In this document: positions 54,471 through 61,996 of the stretch, one piece after another
Layout: each line of letters opens with the position of its first letter
How positions within the stretch are numbered: position 1 is the first letter of the stretch
Source of the DNA: Saccharibacillus brassicae
GTDB lineage: Bacteria > Bacillota > Bacilli > Paenibacillales > Paenibacillaceae
NCBI RefSeq assembly: GCF_006542275.1
Contig: NZ_CP041217.1
Coordinates: 4,714,501-4,778,500, forward strand
Length of the DNA: 64,000 nt
Reading direction: 5' to 3'
Program-made: the position numbers and the translations under genes
The notes under the pieces: model-generated
Databases searched by the model: none
The model's input: only the letters and a program-made list of their open reading frames with translations
What the model was told of the DNA's origin: nothing

Positions 54471-55802
54471 TTACTTGTTTTTGTTCATCAGCGATTGGAC
54501 ATCCTGCTGCGCCTGCTGCAGTGCCTGCTGCGGCGTCTCCTTGTCCAGGAACACGGCGTCCATATGCGGATTGATCAGGTCTTTGTAGCCCGAAGCGCTC
54601 AGCGGAACCTGGAATACTTTGGTGTTCTCCAGATTTTCGACCGAAGCTTTGTAGACCGCGTTTTTGTTCGCTTCCGGGTCTTCGGCCGCTTCGATATTGG
54701 CGACGTTGTCGAAGTTTTCCATCGCCCAATATTTTTGCGCGTCGACGTCGGTCAAATATTTGATAAATGCCCACGCTTCGTCCGGATGGTCGGCGCCCTG
54801 CGGAATTTCGACCACGAAGCCGCCGCCGCTGCTCCAATGGCCCGAACCGTCTTCGCGTTCCGGGATCGGCGCCACGCCGATATCGAGATCCTGACCGAAT
54901 TCCTCGATCTGCGTATTATACGTGCCGGTCTGGATATACATCGCGACTTTGCCGGAGATAAACGGATCGCTGACGCCGCTGCCGAAGTCGGCTTTGATCG
55001 CGTCGACCGTTTGGCGGCCCAGACGGTCCTGCCACGATTTCAGCCATTCCAGCGTGGCGACTTTGCCCGGCGTGTCGATCGTCGTGCCGGCATTGTCGTC
55101 GAAGTATCCGCTGCCGCCGTCGCCGTTGATCAGCCAGTTGTCGACGCCGAAGTCGCCCCACAGCGGATAGAAACCGACGCGTTCGTACGTGCTGCCGGTT
55201 TTCTTGTCCAGCTTCTGCGCGTACTCTTCGAGCTGGGCCCAAGTCTGCGGCGGCTGCTCCGGGTCGAGCCCGGCTTCGCGGAACGCTTCCTTGTTATAGT
55301 AGAGCAGACGCGTATCGGTGTTGAACGGAAGCGCGTACGCTTCGTCGTTGTACAGCACGTTGTTCCAAAGTTCCGGGTAGAACCGGCTTTGGATATCATC
55401 CTGCTGCAAATACGCTGTCAGGTTGGTATTTTGGTTTTTGCTGGCCCGCAGGTTGACGTCGGCATAATCGTTGACGATGACGTCGGCGGGATTGCCGGCC
55501 GCGATCGAAGCCAGATTTTTGGTCCAAATGTCGCCGAAAGGCAAATAAGTATGCTTCACGACGATGCGGTCCTGCGAGCTGTTAAAATCTCCGATGATTT
55601 TCTCGATGATGGGACGGCGCGTCTCGGAACCCCAAAAAGTCCAGAAATCGATCGTCACTTTTTCCTGGGCCGCTCCGTCGCCGGACGTGCCGGTCGTCGG
55701 CGCTCCGGACGAAGATCTCGACTCCGGCGTGCAAGCCGTCAGCAGCAGCATGCAGGACAACATCGTGAGCCAAGCGGCATGCCAAATAGGTCTCGCTCTC
55801 AA
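54471..55802 (-). CDS. Sugar ABC transporter substrate-binding lipoprotein
   Basis: Extracellular solute-binding protein family 1, 443 residues. A lipoprotein signal ends in the lipobox LTAC (Cys near residue 24), followed by a Ser/Gly linker and a mature domain with KVTIDFWTFWG, GNPADVIVNDYAD and a C-terminal SASGYKDLINP region. CUT1-type, likely an oligosaccharide; the ligand cannot be told from sequence. Starts at TTG 55802 behind GAGGAGG on the minus strand, divergent from argS. No adjacent regulator or glycosidase gene gives a hint. Confidence 0.92.
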   Translation of the reverse strand: MRARPIWHAAWLTMLSCMLLLTACTPESRSSSGAPTTGTSGDGAAQEKVTIDFWTFWGSETRRPIIEKIIGDFNSSQDRIVVKHTYLPFGDIWTKNLASIAAGNPADVIVNDYADVNLRASKNQNTNLTAYLQQDDIQSRFYPELWNNVLYNDEAYALPFNTDTRLLYYNKEAFREAGLDPEQPPQTWAQLEEYAQKLDKKTGSTYERVGFYPLWGDFGVDNWLINGDGGSGYFDDNAGTTIDTPGKVATLEWLKSWQDRLGRQTVDAIKADFGSGVSDPFISGKVAMYIQTGTYNTQIEEFGQDLDIGVAPIPEREDGSGHWSSGGGFVVEIPQGADHPDEAWAFIKYLTDVDAQKYWAMENFDNVANIEAAEDPEANKNAVYKASVENLENTKVFQVPLSASGYKDLINPHMDAVFLDKETPQQALQQAQQDVQSLMNKNK

Positions 55803-55949
55803 ATTAATAATTCCTCCTCTGATGTAGGTTAAAAGGTCAAAACACGGAAACTACCAAATATCACGCTTTATAGATTACACGGAAGTTCCATGCTTGAACC
55901 GATTAAAGCGTCCCCGTCCGATCCGAATATTCGTTTTGAACGATATTGC

Positions 55950-55978
55950 TTGCTTCTTGCGAGGCAACCTTCTATAAT
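55950..55978 (+). promoter_or_regulatory. argS promoter
   Basis: TTGCTT (55950-55955), 17-bp spacer and TATAAT (55973-55978), upstream of the T-box leader. Confidence 0.75.
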
Positions 55979-55984
55979 GGCGAA

Positions 55985-56286
55985 AAGACTTATCGAGAAA
56001 TGTCCATGAACGGGACAGTATCCGATCGACACAGCGGAAGCAGCGAGCCGGGACGGTGAAAGCCGGCGCCGCACCGATCGGAGAAACGCACCCGGGAGAC
56101 GGCGATTCGAACGAATGTCCGCGGCCTGGCGCCGCCGGTATTCCGCGTAGAATGGCCCGGTCACGGCACCGTTACCGCCGCTCAAGAGGTTCAAGCCCGT
56201 TTGTTCGCAAAACGACGCTTGGGCTATAAGAGTGGTACCGCGGGAGCAAAAGCTCTCGTCTCTTCTACAGAGACGAGAGCTTTTTT
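55985..56286 (+). promoter_or_regulatory. T-box riboswitch, arginine-type, controlling argS
   Basis: Classic T-box leader. The T-box core AGTGGTACCGCGG lies at 56231-56243. The terminator is a perfect 13-bp stem (56251-56263 with 56269-56281) followed by T6. In Stem I, CGGG/CCCG and CCGATC/GATCGG flank a specifier loop with AGTA on the 5' side and GAAACGCAC on the 3' side; the likely specifier is CGC (56086-56088), an arginine codon followed by A. Uncharged tRNA-Arg would stabilise the antiterminator and allow argS transcription. Confidence 0.9.
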
Positions 56287-56341
56287 GCGTGCTTTTTCGG
56301 AGGATAACCTGGATCACAATAACTTGCAGGAGGCCAAAGAG

Positions 56342-58084
56342 ATGATAGTATCGAACATTGGAGCGGAGCTGGACAGGCTGTTGGATTGGGAAAAAGGGAC
56401 GGCGGAACCGCTGCTGGAGCAGCCGCCCGACATGAACTTGGGAGACGCGGCGTTTCCGTGCTTTGCGCTGTCCAAAACGCTGCGCAAAAATCCGCAGCTG
56501 ATCGCGGCCGAACTGGCGCAGCGTTTTGCGCTTGCCGGCGTGCAAGCTTCGGCGGCCGGCGCGTACGTGAACTTCGCGCTGGATCGCGGCCTGCACGCGC
56601 AGACGCTGCTGGAACGGGCCGAACTTCATGCCGTTCAAGGGGAAGGCCGCACGATCGTGATCGATCTGTCGTCGCCGAACATCGCCAAGCCGTTCGGCGT
56701 CGGCCATCTGCGTTCGACCGTGATCGGAGCGGCGCTGTACCGGATGTACGAAGCGGCCGGCGAGAACCCGATCAGCGTCAATCATCTGGGCGACTGGGGA
56801 ACGCAGTTCGGCAAACAGATTACGGCGTACAAGCGTTGGGGCAGCGAAGAACGGCTGAACGCGTCGCCTATACGCGAATCGCTGGATCTGTACGTGCGGT
56901 TTCACGACGAAGCGGAGCAGGACCCCAGCCTTGATATCGAAGCGCGCGACTGGTTCCGCCGGTTGGAGAGCGGGGACGAAGAAGCGCTTCGGCTGTGGAC
57001 CTATTTCGTCGACGTCAGCCTGACCGAATTCAACCGGATGTACGACCGGCTCGGCGTCTCGTTCGACCGGGTGCTGGGCGAAAGCTTCTATAACGATAAA
57101 ATGGGCGCGGTCGTCGAAGAGCTGCGCGCAGGCGGACTGCTCGAAGAAAGCGACGGCGCCCAGGTCGTCCGGCTCGACGAGGAAGGCATGCCGCCGTGCC
57201 TCATCTTGAAGTCCGACGGAACGACGATCTATCCGACGCGGGATCTGGCGACGGCGCTGTACCGGCACGACGTGCTCGGCGCGGAGAAACTGCTGTACGT
57301 CGTGGGCGCCGAGCAGTCGCTGCATTTCCGCCAAGTGTTCGCGGTGCTGCGCAAAATGGGCCGGGATTGGGCGGAAGAGTGCCGGCATATCCCGTTCGGA
57401 CTCATGAAGTTCGAAGGCAAGAAAATGTCCACGCGCCGCGGCAAAGTCGTGTTCCTCGAAGAAGTACTGGACGAAGCGGTCGCGCGCGCGTCCGAGATCA
57501 TGGCGGCCAAAAATCCGCTGCTGCATAATCGCGAAGCGATCGCGGAAGCGGTCGGAATCGGAGCGATCGTGTTCGGCGACCTGAAGAACAACCGGATCGG
57601 CGAGATCGATTTCTCGCTCGAAGAAGCGGTGCAGTTCGAAGGCGAGACCGGACCTTACGTGCAGTACACGCATGCGCGGGCGCGCAGCGTGATCCGCAAA
57701 GCGCAAGCGGCAGGCTTGCCGCACGGTTCCGGGGATGCGGCAGAGTCGGAAGCCGGCGTGCCCGGGCATGAAGCCTCATCGGCGGCGTCGGAGCCGTCAG
57801 GCGAACAGGCTTATACGTGGGACGACGCTTCCTGGGAACTGCTCAAGCGGCTGTGCGATTACGAGACCGAGCTTCGGCGCGGGCTGCAGCGGCACGAACC
57901 GTCGGCGATCGCGCGCTACGCGCTGGATCTGGCCAAGCTGTTCAACCGGTTCTACCACCACAACAAAGTGCTGACCGAAGTTCCGCGGGAGCGGCAGATC
58001 CGTCTGGAACTGACGCGGTTGACGGCGCAGCGGCTGCGCTGGGCGCTGGAGCTGCTCGGAATCGGTTCGCCGGAAGAAATTTAG
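56342..58084 (+). CDS. argS: Arginyl-tRNA synthetase
   Basis: Class I synthetase of 580 residues from ATG 56342 (CAGGAGG 8 nt upstream). Parts: N-terminal Add-1 tRNA-binding domain, HIGH-like GVGHLRS near 119 in SSPNIAKPFGVGHL, KMSTR near 361 (the KMSKS counterpart), and a C-terminal DALR anticodon domain (YALDLAKLFNRFYHHNKVL). Between the YTHARARSVIRKAQ helix and the DALR region lies a low-complexity insertion of about 30 residues rich in Gly, Ser, Ala and Glu (about 458-490). Expression is under the upstream T-box. Confidence 0.96.
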   Translation: MIVSNIGAELDRLLDWEKGTAEPLLEQPPDMNLGDAAFPCFALSKTLRKNPQLIAAELAQRFALAGVQASAAGAYVNFALDRGLHAQTLLERAELHAVQGEGRTIVIDLSSPNIAKPFGVGHLRSTVIGAALYRMYEAAGENPISVNHLGDWGTQFGKQITAYKRWGSEERLNASPIRESLDLYVRFHDEAEQDPSLDIEARDWFRRLESGDEEALRLWTYFVDVSLTEFNRMYDRLGVSFDRVLGESFYNDKMGAVVEELRAGGLLEESDGAQVVRLDEEGMPPCLILKSDGTTIYPTRDLATALYRHDVLGAEKLLYVVGAEQSLHFRQVFAVLRKMGRDWAEECRHIPFGLMKFEGKKMSTRRGKVVFLEEVLDEAVARASEIMAAKNPLLHNREAIAEAVGIGAIVFGDLKNNRIGEIDFSLEEAVQFEGETGPYVQYTHARARSVIRKAQAAGLPHGSGDAAESEAGVPGHEASSAASEPSGEQAYTWDDASWELLKRLCDYETELRRGLQRHEPSAIARYALDLAKLFNRFYHHNKVLTEVPRERQIRLELTRLTAQRLRWALELLGIGSPEEI

Positions 58085-58131
58085 GCGCGGCGTGCGCGCA
58101 GGAAGGATTTTGACGAAAAATGTCCGTGGGC

Positions 58132-58158
58132 TGCAACCTTTTTCGAAGACGTGCCGTC
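58132..58158 (+). promoter_or_regulatory. ECF sigma-factor-type promoter
   Basis: TGCAAC (58132-58137), 17-bp spacer and CGTC (58155-58158), with a T-tract after the -35. This matches the sigma-M/X/W class (TGAAAC or TGTAAC, 16-17 bp, CGTC). It lies about 50 bp before a secreted envelope protein gene, a typical target. No comparable sigma-A site is seen here. Confidence 0.55.
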
Positions 58159-58210
58159 TGGGAGAGTGAGAATAAGAAAATCAAACCCAAACTAAAAAGA
58201 GGTGGCCCTT

Positions 58211-59140
58211 ATGAAAAAAACAGTCAAAGCTTGTGCAGCCCTCGTTATGGCAGGATCGTTCGCTTTCGCCGCATCGGCATCCGCGTTCAGTGACGTATCC
58301 GATTCCGGAAATGCCAAAGTCGTCGAATCCCTGCAGCAAAAAGGAATCATGAAAGGGATCGGTTCCGACCGGTTCGCCCCGTCCGTCGACCTAACCAACG
58401 CCCAGGCGGTACAGCTGATCGTCAACGCGTTCGGCCTCGAGACCGACCCCGGCGTCGACCCTATGCCGGACCCGAAATTCAACAACGACGCCTGGTATGC
58501 GCCGGCTTATGAAGCGGCTCTGCACAACCAGATCAAGACGGTTACGAAAAGCGACTCCGCAAACGGCAAAATAACCCGCGAAGCGTTCGCCAGCCTGCTG
58601 CTCGAAGGCATCAACACGACGGGCCAATACCCGACGACGAAAATGTTCATCGTGTTCGAAGATGAGAACGAGTTCACGAAAGAGCATATGAACGCAATCC
58701 AGACGCTTGGCAATATGCGCATCCTGTCCCCGGCAAGCGGCGAGTTCCGCCCTCAGGAGCCGATCACCCGTATGGAAGCGGCGCAAATGGTCTATAATGC
58801 GGTCGAGTTTATCCAGAACGTCAAAGGCGTCAGCGACGAAGGTTGGGAGACGAACAGCGTGAGCGTCGTAACGTCAAAAGAAGCGGACGGACGCGTCAAA
58901 GCGACGCTGAAAGCTTCCCTGCCGAACCCGGGTTACGGATTGAAGATCGAAGGCGTGAAGTATGACGGCGGCAAAGCGGTCGTTCAATACTCGGTCACCA
59001 ATCCCGATCCGGACATGATGTATCCGCAGGTCATTACCGACGTCGAAGCTTCGACGTACCTGACCGGCACTTACACCGAAGTGACGACCGAGCAGACCGG
59101 CGGCGCTGCGCCCGTAGCGGATGCCAAATCGTTGAAATAA
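58211..59140 (+). CDS. Secreted SLH-domain protein with PrcB-like C-terminal domain
   Basis: A 309-residue exported protein: signal peptide (MKKTVKACAALVMAGSFAFAASASA), three SLH-like repeats (about 26-78, 90-135 and 150-197; e.g. FSDVSDSGNAKVVESLQQKGIM) that normally anchor proteins to pyruvylated wall polymer, and a C-terminal domain (about 215-300) resembling PrcB_C (LPNPGYGLKIEGVKYDGGKAVVQY). ATG 58211 follows AGAGGTGG. The C-terminal domain is repeated as a separate gene at 59378. The ECF-type promoter suggests envelope-stress induction. Biochemical function unknown. Confidence 0.82.
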   Translation: MKKTVKACAALVMAGSFAFAASASAFSDVSDSGNAKVVESLQQKGIMKGIGSDRFAPSVDLTNAQAVQLIVNAFGLETDPGVDPMPDPKFNNDAWYAPAYEAALHNQIKTVTKSDSANGKITREAFASLLLEGINTTGQYPTTKMFIVFEDENEFTKEHMNAIQTLGNMRILSPASGEFRPQEPITRMEAAQMVYNAVEFIQNVKGVSDEGWETNSVSVVTSKEADGRVKATLKASLPNPGYGLKIEGVKYDGGKAVVQYSVTNPDPDMMYPQVITDVEASTYLTGTYTEVTTEQTGGAAPVADAKSLK

Positions 59141-59233
59141 GCAGAGACAAGCACAAATTAGTAGAAAAAATAAGCATAGATCAGCATGGAATCGAAAACG
59201 GCCGGGCTGGATCGAAGATTTATCCCGGCTGCA

Positions 59234-59265
59234 GGGCTCTTCCCGTACGCGGGAAGAGCCTTTTT
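59234..59265 (+). terminator. Terminator after the SLH protein gene
   Basis: GGCTCTTCCCG pairs perfectly with CGGGAAGAGCC around TACG, followed by T5. The rest of the 59141-59377 gap holds only a TATAAT at 59310-59315 with no good -35, a weak promoter candidate for the next gene. Confidence 0.9.
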
Positions 59266-59377
59266 GTATGCCGGATCGCCGAGAATCGGCTCTATAGGGC
59301 GAAATGGTGTATAATGACCGTTAAGTTCATGACACACGTCGCGTGTTAGATCGGCGAGAGAATGGAGAGGACGCAGA

Positions 59378-59659
59378 ATGGCCATCATGACGACGACCGA
59401 AGCGGACGGAAGAATCAAAGCCACGCTCAAAGTATCGCTCCCGAATCCGGGATACGAACTGCATATTCGCGAAGTGATCTACGCCGACGGCAAAGCGGTC
59501 GTCCGGTATGCCGTCGAGTCTCCGCGGCCCGGCTTGCTGTATCCGCACGTCATCACCGAAGCGGAAGCTTTCGTGTATCTGACCGGCGTGCCTGCCGAAG
59601 TAACGGCCGAACAGATCGGCCGGACGCCCGGCCGGGCGGATGCGAAGCTGCTGGAATAG
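59378..59659 (+). CDS. Stand-alone PrcB_C-like domain protein (paralogue of preceding C-terminal domain)
   Basis: A 93-residue protein aligning over almost its whole length with residues about 218-296 of the preceding SLH protein; I count about 48 identical of 78 positions (shared EADGR, KATLK, SLPNPGY, GKAVV, VIT, YLTG). It has no signal peptide and no SLH repeats, so it is either cytosolic or exported by another route. Ribosome site GGAGAGG before ATG 59378. Looks like a tandem partial duplication. Function unknown. Confidence 0.75.
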   Translation: MAIMTTTEADGRIKATLKVSLPNPGYELHIREVIYADGKAVVRYAVESPRPGLLYPHVITEAEAFVYLTGVPAEVTAEQIGRTPGRADAKLLE

Positions 59660-59737
59660 GAAGCAGCCTGAGCTTGGCAAGCCGCGGATGCCTGCTTCGA
59701 GAGCATTAAGTTTTTCAGGCACAGCTGAAACTACGCC

Positions 59738-59777
59738 AAAAACCCCCGACTCTCCATATGGAGGATCGGGGGTTTTG
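59738..59777. terminator. Bidirectional terminator between the PrcB-like gene and bmrD
   Basis: AAAACCCCCGA-CTCC pairs with GGAG-TCGGGGGTTTT around ATAT; works in both directions for the convergent genes. Confidence 0.88.
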
Positions 59778-59811
59778 ACGCTTTTCGGGCGGAGCGCCTG
59801 AAGCGAAGTTA

Positions 59812-59830
59812 GAAGTGAAGTGAAGTGAAG
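59812..59830 (+). repeat. Short GAAGT tandem repeat
   Basis: Three full GAAGT units plus GAAG, in the 3' region between convergent genes. Too short to suggest a function. Confidence 0.7.
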
Positions 59831-59860
59831 CGGTCCGGCCTGAGCCGGTCCGGGAATCTT

Positions 59861-61996
59861 TTAGTCGGCGTTCGCGCCGCCGAAAGCGGGACGCGCTTCA
59901 AAGCCCGATTCCGGCTTGCCGGTGACCGGCGTGATCGAATCGCCGCCGCCCTGCTGCAGCTGATACATCTGGAAGTATCGGCCGCCGTAAGCCATCAACT
60001 CGTCGTGATCGCCGCGTTCGACAATCTCGCCGCGGTGCAGCACGAGAATCTGGTCCGCGCTGCGGATCGTCGACAGACGGTGCGCGATGACGAACGTCGT
60101 ACGGCCTTTTTTGAGCACGTTCAGAGCTGTTTGGATCAACGATTCCGTCTCGGTATCGATATTGGCCGTCGCTTCGTCGAGGATCAGAATAGCCGGATCG
60201 AATGCCAGCGCCCGGGCGAACGAGATCAGCTGGCGCTGTCCCGCGGACAGCGTGCTGCCTTTTTCCACGACCGGTTCATCGAATCCGCCCGGCAGATCGG
60301 CCAGAATCTTGTCGGCGCCGACTTCGCGCAGCGCTTCGTTCACGCGTTCGCGGCTGATCCGCTCGTCGCCGAGACTGACGTTGGACGCGATCGTGCCGGT
60401 GAACAGGTAAGGATCCTGCAGCACGATGCCCATATGCTGGCGAATATGCTGCTTGGGCAGATCAAGCACGCTTTGGCCGTCGATCGTGATCGTGCCTTTT
60501 TGCGGATCGTAGAAGCGGAACAGCAGGTTGATGATCGAACTTTTGCCCGAACCCGTATGTCCGACCAAAGCGACCGTCTGGCCCTGCTTCGCTTCGAACG
60601 AGATGTTTTTGAGCACGTAATCTTTTTTATAGGCGAACGACACGTCTTTGAATGCCACGTCGCCCCGATAACGCTTCATGCCGCCGTCGGTGACGTTCTC
60701 GCCCGGCTCGTCGAGCAGTTCGAACACGCGTCCCGCCGACACCATGGCCGAGTCCAGCGCAGCCAGTTGGTTCATCATGCCGGTAATCGGCTGGAACAAG
60801 CGTCCCAGAATGTCGACGAACGCGTACAGCGCGCCGAGCGAGATGATGGAAGCCGCTCCGTCGATCGTGGAAGTGCCGAAGAACCAGATGACGACCGTGA
60901 ACGACAGATTGCGCAGCACGTTGACCAGGTTATGGGAAGTGAGCGAGTTCAAGTTGAGCATTTTGTTCTGGTGCTTCATGTAATCGCCGTTCAGTTCCTC
61001 GAATTCGTCGCGCGTCTGCTTCTCGCGGCGGAACACGCGAATGATCGACATGCCCTGAATAGACTCGTTGATGATCGCGTTCAATTCGCTGAGGCGCGAA
61101 CGGATGACGGTGTTGTATTGGGTCGCGATTTTGCGGTACAGGTAGATCCACAGGATGATCAGCGGCACGACGAAGAGCGAGACCGCCGCCAGACGGGGAT
61201 CGAGAATGAACAAAGCGATATAAATGCCGGTGATGTACACAATGCCGGTCGTGAAATTGGACAAGACCGCGATAAACAATTCTTTGACCGCTTCCGTGTC
61301 GTTCGTAATGCGGGAGACGACTTTGCCGGCCGGCAGATTGTCGAAGAAGTTGACCGGCAGCCGCTGGATATGCGCGTACAGATCAAGCCGCAGCCGCTGG
61401 ATGACCCGGTTGGCCGAAGATTGCAGCCAGTAGGTCTTGCCGAATTCCATCGCGATCGAGATGGCGAGGAACAGCAGGTAGAGCAGGATCAACTTCATAA
61501 TGCCCGGAATTTCCGGTTCGTAGAAGCGGAACAATTCTTCCTTGGACAGACGCTCGGCCGGGTACGAGACCGTTCCGCCGGCCGTTTGGATCGTGAGCGT
61601 TCCGCTCTCGAAGCTGCGATCGCCTTCGACGACCGGAATCGCTTCGTCGACGAACACGAAGCCCCGGCCAACCTGCAGCACATGGACTTCTTCGCCGCGC
61701 GCTTCGCCTTCGGCAAAGCGATTGCCGCGCTTGTAATGGCCGTCCTGATAAGCGACCGTGCCTTCGCCGGCTGCTTCCGTTTCGTAGTACGGATCTTCGA
61801 TGCCCATCACGTGGTCGTCGATCATCGTTTTGGCGATGAACGGACTTGCGAGTTCGGCGCCGACGCCGATCGAGAGCGCGACGATAGCGGCGATAAACGT
61901 GCCTTTGGCCGTGAGCGCGTAGCGCAGCAGGCGTCGGGTTGTTTGTTTCTTCGGCACCGCCGTCGTTGCTTCGGGGTGTCCGGTATTAGTTGTCAT
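59861..61996 (-). CDS. bmrD: Heterodimeric ABC multidrug exporter subunit, BmrD/YheH-like
   Basis: ABC half-transporter of 711 residues, membrane domain first and ATPase second. An insertion of about 100 residues lies between helices 1 and 2 (about 75-165), the extracellular domain typical of BmrD/YheH. The ATPase has Walker A GHTGSGKSS, signature LSAGQRQL and Walker B ILILDEATAN with the catalytic Glu. ATG 61996 has GAGGAGGTG upstream and overlaps the end of bmrC by 11 nt. With BmrC it should form an asymmetric drug exporter. Confidence 0.88.
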   Translation of the reverse strand: MTTNTGHPEATTAVPKKQTTRRLLRYALTAKGTFIAAIVALSIGVGAELASPFIAKTMIDDHVMGIEDPYYETEAAGEGTVAYQDGHYKRGNRFAEGEARGEEVHVLQVGRGFVFVDEAIPVVEGDRSFESGTLTIQTAGGTVSYPAERLSKEELFRFYEPEIPGIMKLILLYLLFLAISIAMEFGKTYWLQSSANRVIQRLRLDLYAHIQRLPVNFFDNLPAGKVVSRITNDTEAVKELFIAVLSNFTTGIVYITGIYIALFILDPRLAAVSLFVVPLIILWIYLYRKIATQYNTVIRSRLSELNAIINESIQGMSIIRVFRREKQTRDEFEELNGDYMKHQNKMLNLNSLTSHNLVNVLRNLSFTVVIWFFGTSTIDGAASIISLGALYAFVDILGRLFQPITGMMNQLAALDSAMVSAGRVFELLDEPGENVTDGGMKRYRGDVAFKDVSFAYKKDYVLKNISFEAKQGQTVALVGHTGSGKSSIINLLFRFYDPQKGTITIDGQSVLDLPKQHIRQHMGIVLQDPYLFTGTIASNVSLGDERISRERVNEALREVGADKILADLPGGFDEPVVEKGSTLSAGQRQLISFARALAFDPAILILDEATANIDTETESLIQTALNVLKKGRTTFVIAHRLSTIRSADQILVLHRGEIVERGDHDELMAYGGRYFQMYQLQQGGGDSITPVTGKPESGFEARPAFGGANAD

